DNA from: Isochrysis galbana
Lineage: Eukaryota; Haptophyta; Isochrysidales; Isochrysidaceae
DNA length: 64,000 nucleotides
Direction of reading: 5' to 3'
Assembly (NCBI GenBank): GCA_018136815.1
Contig: CM030932.1
Span: 5,494,407 to 5,558,406, forward strand
In this document: positions 20,512-30,495 of the stretch, one piece after another
Layout: the number at the start of each line of letters is the position of its first letter
Position numbering within the stretch: the first letter of the stretch is position 1
Program-made: the position numbers and the translations under genes
The notes under the pieces: model-generated
Seen by the model: only the letters and a program-made list of their open reading frames with translations
Told to the model about the DNA's origin: nothing
Database searches by the model: none

Positions 20512-21309
20512 TAGCAATATAGTGTAGACTTAACTTCTTAATAGTCTCACCGCACACGCGGCCGTGGACCCTCTACTTTCTACTCACGCAGCAAAACTTT
20601 CTACACCCCCAATCCGCCGGCCCTTTCCCCCCCGCCATCAGGCGACTCCCCCCGTGCACTACTAGGGGGATAGGGGAAAAGGGCTTAGATATGGTCGGTG
20701 GCCCGCGCCCCCCCCCCGGTGATCCGTTCTCCCCTTCTCCTCCTATGCCTACCGGGCTGGCGGCGTCCTAAGTCCCGACTTCTCCTGCGTAAACAGGTGC
20801 GGGACTTACATATTTTTCGGTGGGCGGAGCTCAGAGCTCCGCCCACCCCCTTCTCCGCGCTCCCTCTCCTCTCTCCTGCGGCACGCGCGATGGCGTGCCT
20901 GCGCCAGGCCTGCAGCTGCTTGCTGGCGACCCCTGGAGGCTCCTGGAGGCCAGCTCAGGGGGCAAAGGAGGCTGGGGCTGGGCCCTGGCCTCTGGCCTCC
21001 CCTGCCTCTCCCTCGCTGGCGTTCCTGAGCCTCTGGGGCCCCCAGTCTGCACCTGTCTGCCTGTCGAACAGGGGGGGAGGGGGGGTTGGAGCGATGGGCT
21101 GGCCACGAGGGGCCAGGACGAGCGATCCAGGCGTGCCTGTCAGGGGGAGAGTGGGTCGGCAGGGCAGTGGCCTCCTGGCAAGCCATCAGGCATGCCAGGA
21201 GGATGGGTGGTTCCTCCCCCACGGCAGGGGAGCAGTGGAGAGAGAGGGGGGCTCGTGCCCCCCCATGGGCGAACCAAGTATAAACTCAGTTGTAGCAATA
21301 TAGTGTAGA
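20512..21309 (-). mobile_element. R1 retroposon with 17-bp target duplication
   Basis: The perfect direct repeat TAGCAATATAGTGTAGA flanks the element (20512-20528 and 21293-21309). The element proper is 20529-21292. Its tail, inverted at the left, reads as GTGCGGTGAGACTATTAAG in the sense direction. Its head at the right reads CAACTGAGTTTATACTTGG in the sense direction, followed by a CGCCCATGG context. Contents are the tail block (to about 20760), a short hairpin spacer, and the 'B' block. Short open frames in the B block (GEEPPILLACLMACQE) recur at 2970 and 25700. Confidence 0.85.
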
Positions 21310-21414
21310 GATGACGCAAGCAAAACTATTGTGCTAGCTATGATTTTGATTTTGTCGTAGACGTAGACGTCTCACGTCGCCGCTCACAAGTTCGAGCCCA
21401 CCTTCAATAATGAT

Positions 21415-21700
21415 AAATAATGTTATGTCCTAGCCAACCCCACTAGCTAATTGGATACGACGTTTATTTAGTCCACTATTACTAATAGTCCCGGAATCCC
21501 GCCATGCGTGACGAGCCAGGTGTCCCAGTGACCAGTGACTAGTGATACCGGGGGAAGGGGGCACTGCCCCCTCTCCTCGATATTTGTCCTCCCTCCAGTG
21601 CACGCACCGACCATGCGCACCCCAGCGCGCCCTCTCCTCGAGTCCACGTTGGGGGAAAATCCGCCCTTTCGGGTAAATCGACGCGCGGGGGGGGAAAGGG
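21415..21700. repeat. Dispersed repeat 'D', copy 2
   Basis: Collinear with 16620-16875. After the G-run at about 21697 it continues into CCCGGCCAGGTTTTC and repeated GCCCAAATTT/TTTTCGCGAAATTT motifs (to about 21830), which recur inverted at 22490-22580. Confidence 0.75.
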
Positions 21701-22069
21701 GGGGGGGTGGCCCCGGCCAGGTTTTCACGTCTGACCTGCCCAAATTTCTTTCGAAGATTTCGGTGTTTTTGCACTGATTTTCGGACAGGCTTGCCCTAAT
21801 TTTCGCGAAATTTTTGTTTTTCGAGATTCGAGCGAGCCCCACCCCCACCGCCTACGCACCGCCGTACCCGTGCTACCTGCTTGCCTTAGACCGTAGACGA
21901 GCTCACAGAGTAATTGGTAATTGGATTGGATCAATGGTCATACATTATTTTAATTAATGTTTCTATACGTATACGTTGTTAGGCAACACACTCAGAGCGC
22001 ACACATTACTAAAACGACCTCGAACACATCAACCCATCAATCAACCCACCACCCGCTTGTTCTAGCGGC

Positions 22070-22261
22070 TCATCGAAGAGGCCTGCAAGTGATCAAGTGA
22101 TCCGACAGGACACACGATTGTTGCTCACCATACATCACACGGAGCAAAGAAAACACACGCTCACACGAGGCCGAGTTCGGCGAGATGATAAAAGCCACAC
22201 GAGCGGCGGATGCCGCCCATGCCGGAAACGATTTGTTGTGCGCATGCCACCATGCGAGCAC
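22070..22261 (-). pseudogene. hAT transposase C-terminal (dimerisation) remnant
   Basis: The minus-strand frame encodes WWHAHNKSFPAWAASAARV and FIISPNSASCERVFSLL, the conserved end of hAT-family transposases (the SxxSxxRxFS-type block). Only about 60 residues remain. It would match the missing C-terminus of a transposase like that at 34859-36033, but is 12 kb away and is an independent remnant. Confidence 0.75.
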
Positions 22262-22783
22262 GGCATCCGAAAAGTCGTCAATCCGTCAACGTTTTCCGAG
22301 TTGATTGTTGATTGCCGCATGACGCATGAGACGCCGCGGCTACATAGGTAGGCAGACAATTGGGCCTTTAGAAGTGCGGGATCAATCCCCCCCTCATCAT
22401 GAGGCATGTCTTAAGGCTAAAGGGATGAGCAATGCTGCCCCCGCCCCCCCGCCGCGCCTCGCCTTTTCGCCTGTTCACGGGAGCGTAGCCCAAATTTCGT
22501 TGGTTTCCCACCCAAATTTCGTGCACATTTTTTTTTCGTTGAGCGAGCCCAAATTTCGCGAAAACCTGGCCGGGGCCGGGGGGGGGGGGGGGCACTCGTG
22601 AAACTAGGGGCCCAGAGCGCTAATCACTAATCACTCTCGCCGAAGCGAGCGGCCGCGGCGAAAAAAAAACTGAAGATTCGGGGCGACGGCCAAATTTGAC
22701 AAAAAAATTACAAAACTGCTTACGTCATAGCCAAGAGACGGGGATTCGCCGTCGGCCTTTGGCGATGGGGGAGTGTCAGAGTT

Positions 22784-22955
22784 TTCTTGTTGCTTGTTGT
22801 CCTAGTCCTAGTTTCTAGTTTCATCCTAGTGCTAGTGCTGAGGAACCGTGCCTCATCGGCAACGGAGCCCCTCTCCCGCGATGGGGGTGGGTGTCCGCGG
22901 TGCGCGGTTGGCGCATGGCTCGTCCGGTGTATGTGGCTAGGGATGCTAGCCAACA
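22784..22955 (+). repeat. Dispersed repeat upstream of NDUFS7
   Basis: Second copy of the sequence at 6640-6822. It ends about 315 bp before the NDUFS7 start codon. Between them lies a pyrimidine-rich tract (23040-23155) with an 18-base C-run. Confidence 0.65.
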
Positions 22956-23269
22956 AGACCTCTTACTCTTACACGACTACAACTTCCAACGCCCCGCGTA
23001 TCATTTCTATCCATGAGTTGTACTGTTGTACTTTGGAGAGCGATCGTCCCGCTGCTCACTCTCTGCCTCCCCCTCTGCCGCGCCGCCGGCTCCTCCCTCC
23101 CCCTCCCCCAGCTTCCCTCCCCCCCCCCCCCCCCCCCTCCCCCTCCCCCTTCCGCGCACCGCATCGACGAGAAACTGCGGGGTACTCCCTCCCATTCTAG
23201 AAGAGAGAGTAGACTCTAGAGAGAGTACAAAACGACGCCCACCTAGGAAGGCACTCCCCCGCCTGCGCG

Positions 23270-23953
23270 ATGCTGACCCACGCCGCGCGCCGACCGCTCC
23301 TCTCGCTCGGCGGAGCGGCGCTCCGGTCCAAGACTCTCGCGCCGCTCGGGGTCCATGGTGGCCGGCTTGCCGCCGCATATCCCACTACACGCAACGATTC
23401 GCGCGACGCCTCTTCACGGGCTGCCGCCAAGTTTGGGCAGCTGGCGGTCGACCCGCTCGCAAACTCGCCTTCGGTGCAGGGTGCTGAGTATGTGATGACG
23501 CAATTCGATCGTCTGGCCAATTGGGCACGAAAGTCATCGATGTGGCCGATGACCTTCGGCCTCGCCTGTTGCGCCGTGGAGATGATGCACGCGGCTGCGG
23601 CACGATATGACATGGACCGTTTTGGCATTCTCTTCCGTGCTTCGCCTCGTCAATCAGATGTGATGATCGTCGCTGGAACGCTGACCAACAAGATGGCTCC
23701 AGCGTTGCGCAAGGTGTACGATCAGATGCCCGAGCCACGCTACGTCCTCTCCATGGGATCGTGCGCCAATGGCGGCGGCTACTACCACTACTCATACTCG
23801 GTTGTTCGAGGTTGTGACCGAATTGTTCCCGTGGACATTTACGTTCCAGGTTGCCCTCCCACGGCTGAAGCGCTCATCTACGGTCTCTTGCAGCTGCAAA
23901 AGAAGATAAATCGCGAACGATCGGCGCTGAACTGGTTCCAACGCCACATTTAG
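23270..23953 (+). CDS. NDUFS7: Mitochondrial complex I 20 kDa subunit (PSST/NDUFS7)
   Basis: A single-exon 227-residue protein. The N-terminus ([20 protein letters not shown]) is a basic, acid-free mitochondrial presequence. The mature part is the NuoB/PSST domain: [10 protein letters not shown], the [16 protein letters not shown] region, [18 protein letters not shown] and [20 protein letters not shown]. The four cysteines that hold iron-sulfur cluster N2 are present (C100, C101, C165, C195). It passes electrons to ubiquinone at the membrane junction of complex I. Length matches nuclear homologues. The gene has no intron and is isolated, with a CT-rich tract before it. Confidence 0.97.
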   Translation: MLTHAARRPLLSLGGAALRSKTLAPLGVHGGRLAAAYPTTRNDSRDASSRAAAKFGQLAVDPLANSPSVQGAEYVMTQFDRLANWARKSSMWPMTFGLACCAVEMMHAAAARYDMDRFGILFRASPRQSDVMIVAGTLTNKMAPALRKVYDQMPEPRYVLSMGSCANGGGYYHYSYSVVRGCDRIVPVDIYVPGCPPTAEALIYGLLQLQKKINRERSALNWFQRHI

Positions 23954-24757
23954 GTCGTAGGGCTGCCCTGCTTCCATTCAAGTCTAGTTGTCATGATGCG
24001 CACAGCATACATACACAGCAGACCGCATTGACCGCATTAAGAGCTGGTACGAACATCCATCTTGGATATCTGGCGGTCGCTGACGTTCTTGTCACATGCT
24101 AGCGACGTTTTGCAACTTGAATTGGAATAAAGATGCACCAACGCGCTCTCAGTCCACGAGGCGTGCCTGTTGATGAAAGGACAATTTGCTTGAGTACAAG
24201 ATTTGAATCTCTTTTGCTCTTTCTTTCGGGAAGGTGTGCCATCCTAGGTCCGTGCGTACAAGGTCGGGTTCCGGGTGCTTGCGGTTCCTCTTGTGTCCAC
24301 ACTATCCGTACACCTCGTGAACGTGACTTGGTTGGCCTGAAACGGTCGGAAGGTGTTCAAACATGCGTGTTGTGCACACTTGCCGCGTGCAAGCGGGCCA
24401 CTCCCAACTAGGAACGCTCCCGCCGTTGGATGTTAGGGAGAGAGGCGGCTTTAGAGTTCGAGAGCAGTAGAGAGATACGCCAACTTTTCCTTAACTCTTC
24501 GGTGTGCACCCCGGGGGCCGCCACCATGGACGATTGGGGGTAGAAGGGGGGAGGGTCGTAGTTGTAATTGGCGCAACGCTAAACGATACTACACCAGTAC
24601 ACCAGGTTAGCGCTAGGTTAGGTGCAAGTTTTTGGGGCTCAAAGCTGGCACCTAACAGAACAACTTTGCAGCCCGCCCCTTGCGCCGGGCCTACCGCGGA
24701 AGACCGAAGTTAACGGAATGGCAAGGGCAAGGACTAACTTGTACAAAAAAACCTTTT
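23954..24757. other. Intergenic, no gene seen
   Basis: The 3' flank of NDUFS7. The pair GCTAGGTTAGGTG / GGCACCTAACAG at 24612-24660 forms a weak inverted repeat. Nothing else recognised. Confidence 0.4.
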
Positions 24758-25560
24758 ACCTTTTAATATTCTCGCCTCACACCTGGCAGGTCACCTGGAA
24801 CTGAGTCATGCTCTCGAAGCCAAGCCCGTTCTCCTTCCTCACTCTCACTCCCCGCCTTGCGGCAACTCCCCTCGTACTCTACTTAGGGGCTCAGGTCGTG
24901 CAGGGGGTCCGAGCTGAGCGGGGTGCACCTGTCCTCAACGGTATGTTCCCGCCTTCCTCCTTCCTCCTGTTAGTACTCTATACTGCTGAGTGACCTGTTT
25001 ATCCCGAATATGTTAGCCAGGGTTCCGTCGCCGTTATGTGTTACGGTGTTTATCGTGCTGTTGCTATAGCTGTGGTCGGTCGCACGTCCGGAGGATCGGT
25101 TGGAGCGGGATGTCGCGTCATTTTATGCGAGCCATTCGGCTAGACCGAGTGCCTTCGCTATGAGCTATGAGGCTAAATAAAGTTCTCGCTTAGCTGTAGC
25201 CTACCTTTCTCATTCTCGATGAATACGAATAAGGGGGTGCTGAGTTCTATCGGTTTTTCAGCTCAGGCTTTCTTCCCTGGGCGGCCTTATAGGTATAGGT
25301 GCGCATGGAGCTGTGTGGGTTGTTCGGTGAGTGAGACAAGGCCTCGCTCGAACCAGGGTGGTAAACCTCATTAATGTGGACTCCAAGACACAAGACTGAA
25401 GACTGGCATATAGTGATATTCGTATGACTCGAATTCCACTCTGTAGAAATCTCTCATTTTGTATTTCCACGCTATTATATAGAGCGTATTTAAGCTGTCG
25501 GGGGTAGGTAGTTGTACCGGGGTATGCGAAAAGTCTATCTTTCACTTTCTGCGCACGCGA
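24758..25560 (-). mobile_element. R1 long form, head-truncated copy
   Basis: Collinear with 53697-54590: the inverted tail CTTTTAATATTCTCGCC at the left, CCTTGCGGCAACTCCCCTCG, CTACTTAGGGGCTC, then a decayed protein segment (25545-25258, minus strand: KDRLFAYPGTTTYP, later LESTLMRFTTLVRA). The head is missing and sequence similarity stops near 25560, as expected of 5'-truncated retrotransposition. No target duplication found. Confidence 0.6.
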
Positions 25561-25601
25561 CCTTCCTTCCGAGGGTAGGCGTGTAGTTGGTACGCTTTTC
25601 T

Positions 25602-26427
25602 TTTTCTTTGGAGAATTGGAGAACTAAGTTATACTTAGTACTTGGTTCGCCGACGGGGGGCACGACCCCCCCCCCCCCTCTCCACTCCTCCCGCCCTGCC
25701 ATGGGAGAGGAACCACCCACCCTCCTGGCATGCCTGATGGCGTGCCAAGAGCCAAGAGCCAAGAGCACACTGACTGCCCTGCAGGCCCACTCTCTCCCTA
25801 GCAGGCTCGCCTATCTCGCTCGCCCTGGCCTGTCGTGGCCAGCCCATCGCTCCAACCCCCCCTTCCCCCCGGTCGACAGGCGGACAGGTGCAGGATGGGG
25901 GGCCGAGAGGCTCAAGAGCGCCAGCGACGAGGGAGAGGCAAGGGAGGCCAGGGCCCAACCCCAGCCTTCTTTGCCCCCTGAGCTGGCCTCCAGGAGCCTC
26001 CAGGGGTCGCCAGAGGGCAGCCGGGGGCCTGCCGCAGGCGCGCCATCGATCGCGCATGTCGGCCAGGAGAGGGGAGAGAGAGCGCGGAAAAGGGGGTGGG
26101 CGCGAGCGAGAGCTCCGCCCACCGAAAAATAGGTAAGTCCCGCGCCTGTTTACAGGATATGAGTCATAAGTCGGGACTGAGGCTGCCGCCTACCCGGGAC
26201 ACAGGAGGAAAGCGGGGAAAGATCACCGAGGGGGAAGCGGGCCGCCGGTCCATATCTAAGTCCCTTTACCCCTATCCCCCCAGTAGTGTACGTGGGGAGT
26301 CGCCAAATGGCGGGGGCAATGGGCCGAGGGAGTGGGGGTGTAGAGCAAGTGTCCTGCGTTAAAGTAGTGGGTCCATGGCCGCATGTGCGGTAAGAATATT
26401 ATAAGGATTATTTTCTTTGGAGAATTG
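25602..26427 (+). mobile_element. R1 retroposon with 17-bp target duplication
   Basis: TTTTCTTTGGAGAATTG is repeated exactly at 25602-25618 and 26411-26427. The element 25619-26410 begins GAACTAAGTTATACTTAGTA and ends GTGCGGTAAGAATATTATAA. Internally it is the same order as 20529-21292 but in the opposite orientation: B block, spacer with CGGAAAAGGGGGTGGGCG, tail block. Confidence 0.85.
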
Positions 26428-26653
26428 AAATATGAAGACAGACCGAAACATGTTGCCGGCCGCAACATTGAGCTTGTCAGGACGCCATGGTGCGATGTGA
26501 AGCTTCATTCATTCATCCTTTCAAAACGAGGGCACACGAGGGCATTGCTGTGAGCAATGCCGAGGCTACACACTGCTACTCACGTCAAACTTGGCGACAG
26601 CAATTTGGGCACTGAACTTTGGAGAGCCTTGGGTGATAGCAGCAATGCGCGGC

Positions 26654-28006
26654 TCATTTAGGTCCGTCGCCAGGGCCAAAGTCCTCGGGGCGGCGCTTGG
26701 GCGCAAATTTGCCCGCCTCTTTATAGTTATCATAGATCTCGAGGGCATTGAGGATGGCTTGATCCATGTTGAAGTATTTATACGAGGCCAGGCGACCGAC
26801 GAAGCATACCCCTTCTTCCTTCTCAGCCAGCTCGCGGTAGCGCTCGTAAAGTGCACGGTTTTCAGGGTTCGGCACCGGATAGTAGGGGTCTCCCTCTGCA
26901 GAGGAGTACTCTCGTGCGATGAGCGTCCCCTTCACCTCTCCCCGCTTCACTTCCTCGGGCTGGTTGGGCACGTGTTTGTACTCAACAATACGCGTAAAAG
27001 GCACATCTGCCGAGGGATAGTTCACCACCATGGCCTCTTGGAAGAAGCCGTCCTCGGGCTCCGGCACCCATATTTCCTCAAACCGAATCGATCGATACTC
27101 GAGCTTTGGCATGCCCTGCTGCGCGAAGTACGAATCGATTGGGCCGGTGTAGACCAGCATGCCATACTCGGGAAGTTTGCCGGCAGCTTTCGCAGCAAAG
27201 AAATCAACACCGAGGCGAAGCGTAATGTTAGGATCGTTGAGTAGCATGTTCTCAAAGATGCGCGTGTAGCCATTAACAGGCAGTGCCTGCCATTCGTCGC
27301 CAAAGTAACGATCATCCGTTGAGGTGCGGCATGGCAGGCGCATTAAGACAGACGCATCGAGCTCGGCAGGATACTTGTCCCACTGCTTTTTTGTGTAGTG
27401 CTTGAAGATGCGCTCGTAAAGCAGCGGTCCAACACGTGAGAGGGCCGCTTCCTCTCCATTTGCCGCTTCACCGGATGGCGGCAGCACCCGCTGTGAGTCA
27501 TACCACGCCTGCATCTCCGCCTCGGACGAGATATTCTCACCAAACAATTCGTTGACGGTCGCTTGCGTCGGTGGGATCGGAACCAATTTCTTCACACCTT
27601 CCTTGTCAGGGACCATTCCCTTGACACGGTGGTCAAACGGCATCCATTGTGAAAACTCTTGAACATAGTCCCATACGCGTTGGAACTTGGTGTGGAACAG
27701 GTGTGCGCCATACCTAAAGATGCATGTAAGTCATGATTGGTGGCATCTGAAGGAAAGCACGCGTGCGTATGCAGAACATGTGCGCTGTTTGCACGAAGAT
27801 GGCGGAGCTCTTGGTTGATGCACGTACTTTGAGGAACGAATGCCGTGCTCTTCAACATAGTCGTAGCAGTTACCACCGATGTGGTCGCGCACGTCGATGA
27901 CGAGCGAGGTCATGCCCATTTCCTTAGAACATCTCTCCGCAATCACAGCACCGGAAAGCCCAGCACCGACGATGAGCAGGTCGACCTTTTTGGGCACGGA
28001 GGCCAT
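26654..28006 (-). CDS. UDP-galactopyranose mutase
   Basis: Two exons: 28006-27828 and 27713-26654 (114-bp intron, AA|GTACGT...CTTTAG|G, phase 2), 412 residues. It converts UDP-galactopyranose to UDP-galactofuranose using reduced FAD. Visible are the FAD Rossmann motif (LLIVGAGLSG, G14-G16-G19) and IDVRDHIGGNCYDY, the KYGAHLFHT segment formed across the splice junction, the mobile-loop/substrate part YTKKQW and LPVNGYTRIFENML, and the C-terminal FAD motif VGRLASYKYFNMDQA. An in-frame open stretch 28277-28116, with no ATG, can be spliced (donor 28115, acceptor 28025) to a point 18 bases before ATG 28006, so a 5' exon or N-terminal extension may exist. No targeting signal is seen, so it is probably cytosolic. 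Confidence 0.94.
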
Positions 28007-28283
28007 GTCCCCTGCCGTGATTGCCTGCGATGAAGAAGGAAGTGTGTTTGTAACGCTTGACGGCGTTCCTGAGCAAGCACACTTTATGCGTGGGTCCAGC
28101 TCGTAGGAATCTCACATGATCGAGCTTGAGTGGCGCCTGCGACGTCTCGCCGGACGCCGCAATGTCGTCCTTGCCCGTGATGCCCTGGACCTTGTTGAGC
28201 GCAGCCCACTCGGGCTCAGCGCGCCCCACGCCAACCGATGAGGCGAATGGTCCTGAGAACGGACGGAGATCGGTGCGCTAGGT

Positions 28284-28835
28284 ATGATGGGCGTCGACCG
28301 CTGGGCGCCTCGCTCAATCCCTCCAAATGGAGAGCGCGACGGCGAAAGGGGAAGGGGGAGGGGGTGGGCCCTCGCCTGCCGGCATCGCGCTGAGGCTGCT
28401 GCACGCCGAGAGGGAAAGAAGGGGAAGAGAGAGGAAGGAGAAGAAGGGACAGAGGGAAGCCGTCGGGTGACCACCCCCTGGGCGGCGGCCGGGGGGGGGG
28501 GGGGGGGGGGGGGGGCGATCTCTCTAGGGATAGTACCAGTAGAATGTTCGTGGCTGGTTGCACTGGGTGTCTGGGGCCTGGGGGCACTCGGCGGGCGCCG
28601 TGGATCTATAAATAAGTACAATCCTCAATCATTCGATCTCAGGTTTTTCGTGAGTTCGTGAGGTGCGTCGCCGATGCGCGGATTCAAACTTCACCCACCA
28701 TGCAGGTAGTCGACATATTTATAACAAAAAATAATAAAGAATGTCCTAGTCAAAGAGAACAGTAAACCCCACTACCGATAAAAAACACCAGAAGATTCAG
28801 GGTTCAGGGCCAACAACTACAACAACTACACCTAC
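28284..28835. other. Upstream region of UGM with 25-base G-run
   Basis: A purine-rich stretch (28320-28470) and a run of 25 G at 28491-28515. This is the probable promoter/5' region of UGM, read on the minus strand as a pyrimidine tract. Confidence 0.4.
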
Positions 28836-29806
28836 CAGGGGGTGTGATCTAATAGTAGCATGGTGATTGCCCAGGCTTGGCTAACAGCGTTTTCGGCTGG
28901 TGTTAGACAAGGGCTAACAACACTTCTGAGCTAGGTGTTAGCCCAAGTGGGCTAACAGTAATACTGTGTGGTCTAACAGATGTCGCTTGCCACGACCTGG
29001 GGTACGAGGTACGAGTGGCGCCAAGCCGCCAAGCCCACGGAGAGGAGTTGACAATGTGTAATAATAACAATGATTGAACTATTGTGACCCAGTACCCGGC
29101 TCATAGCTCACAATGCACGGTGCACATGAGAGACACAGCACGCACTCAGTACTCAGGCACACCGCGCTCTCGCGCTCACATCGAAACACCGGAAACCGGA
29201 AACATATCTCATCGGTACATTGTGGTACATGGGTGCCGGAATAGGAATAGCAGCCGGCCGATGAGCGTTGTGCCCTTTGGCACCTCCAAGCGACCGGAAT
29301 TCCTTCAGGATCGCTAGCACTAGCACCTCCGCACAAGTCACAAGTGCTTGGCAGACGTGTGTGTGCCACACCATGAGGCTGTTCAAGTTTTTTCTTTGCC
29401 CGAGCGAGTTACGCTCCGCCGTCTTGAGGTCGTTCATCAACGAGAATACTCGCTCGCACTCCGACGTGTCAACGGGGATGAGCATCACGATGGTCACAAG
29501 GCAGGAGTCCGGAAAGATGCCCATGCCCGTGATGTAGTAAGGGAGAGCGGGAGAGGCGAGGCGCGAGGCGCGGGGCTGCGGGCGGCAGGGCTTGGTGGCG
29601 CGCAACGGGGAACGGTAGAAGATAGAAGTCATACTACGGACTACGGGCCTATTATATCTGTGTAATGTTAATGCGGTTGGCGAAATCTAATAGTAGATTC
29701 TAACAGCACTTTTGGAGCACTTGGGCTAACACCTCCCCCAGGAGGCGTTTTCCAGCGAAATGCGCAATCGCTGGGCAACTCTTAGATCACAGGCCCTGGC
29801 ACCTAC
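28828..29806. mobile_element. hAT-family DNA transposon remnant with TIR and 8-bp TSD
   Basis: The element 28836-29798 (963 bp) starts CAGGGGGTGTGATCTAATAG and ends in the inverse of CAGGGCCTGTGATCTAAGAG, 17 of 20 matching. Flanks are ACACCTAC (28828-28835) and GCACCTAC (29799-29806), an 8-bp target duplication with one change. CAGGG ends and 8-bp duplications are typical of hAT. Subterminal GGCTAACA / GTGTTAGCC motifs repeat several times on both sides (28880-28975, 29700-29745), probable transposase binding sites. A transposase remnant lies inside. Confidence 0.85.
29265..29530 (-). pseudogene. hAT transposase C-terminal remnant
   Basis: Minus-strand frame: LVTIVMLIPVDTSECERVFS then LMNDLKTAERNSLGQ and LMVWH, the hAT C-terminal dimerisation block with its S-x-x-ER-x-FS core. 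It lies inside the TIR/TSD-bounded element, so it is the decayed own transposase. The DDE part and zinc finger are missing. Confidence 0.75.
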
Positions 29807-29861
29807 TACTACCTATACTACTATATTCTGGTCCTAGATGCTAGATGTAGGATGTAGGGGT

Positions 29862-29945
29862 AGGGCGGTCAAACAGGGGCCTTTCAACCTTTCAACTACT
29901 AGTAAGGGTCGGGCTGCATTTTTTGACCGTGGCGCGATGCCCAAT
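29862..29945 (+). repeat. AGGGCGGTCAAAC dispersed repeat, copy 1
   Basis: AGGGCGGTCAAACAGGGGCC, CTAGTAAGGGTCGGG, TTTTTTGACCGTGGCGCGAT. A near-identical order occurs at 54813-54895. The initial motif alone recurs near 2824, 14997, 31535 and 63712. Confidence 0.6.
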
Positions 29946-30495
29946 AAAAAAACCCTGCCACTACGAAAATCTTCGCCAAGAAATGAAAATGGTGCGATTC
30001 GCCCCCCCCCCCCCTCTCGCCCCCTCCGTCATGCGCGCTCACGCTCTACCCGTTACCCGTAAAGAATTTGCGGTCGTGCCCGCGGGTGGGTCGGTTCCTT
30101 GATATCTAAGCTACATTTGGCATTTGATTCCCGCCCGATGCAGCGCCGTGTCGGGCTGCCGACAGTCCGACCGCCCCCTGACCCCTGACCCTCTGGCCTC
30201 TGGTGGCATGGTGTCATTGTCATTGCCCGCGTAGCCCGCCACCCAGCACCCAGCTCCTCACAGCGCGCGCACGCGCACGCGGCTATCCTGGCTGCCAAAG
30301 ACCCTGTCCCGACCATCCCGACCCGCCCCTCGCAGGATTCGCCCTCTCTCGAACTCGGCATCGAGAACCAGGACCAGCTCACCGACGCGGCCGTACTACT
30401 AGCTACTACTAGTAGTAGGAATGTCTATTTTTTGTCACTCGTTTTAGCGATGATGTCCGTAGTCCGTAGCAGGGCGCCAGCGCACGTCACTGCGT
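29946..30495. other. Intergenic upstream of TSEN34
   Basis: A C-run at 30002-30013 and CTACTAGTAGTAG microsatellite-like sequence at 30398-30418, just before the gene. No gene seen. Confidence 0.4.

Noticed and set aside
20698-21303. 201-codon frame in the R1 copy
   Set aside because: Low-complexity Gly/Trp/Ser sequence on the antisense side of R1; not preserved between copies except by DNA similarity.
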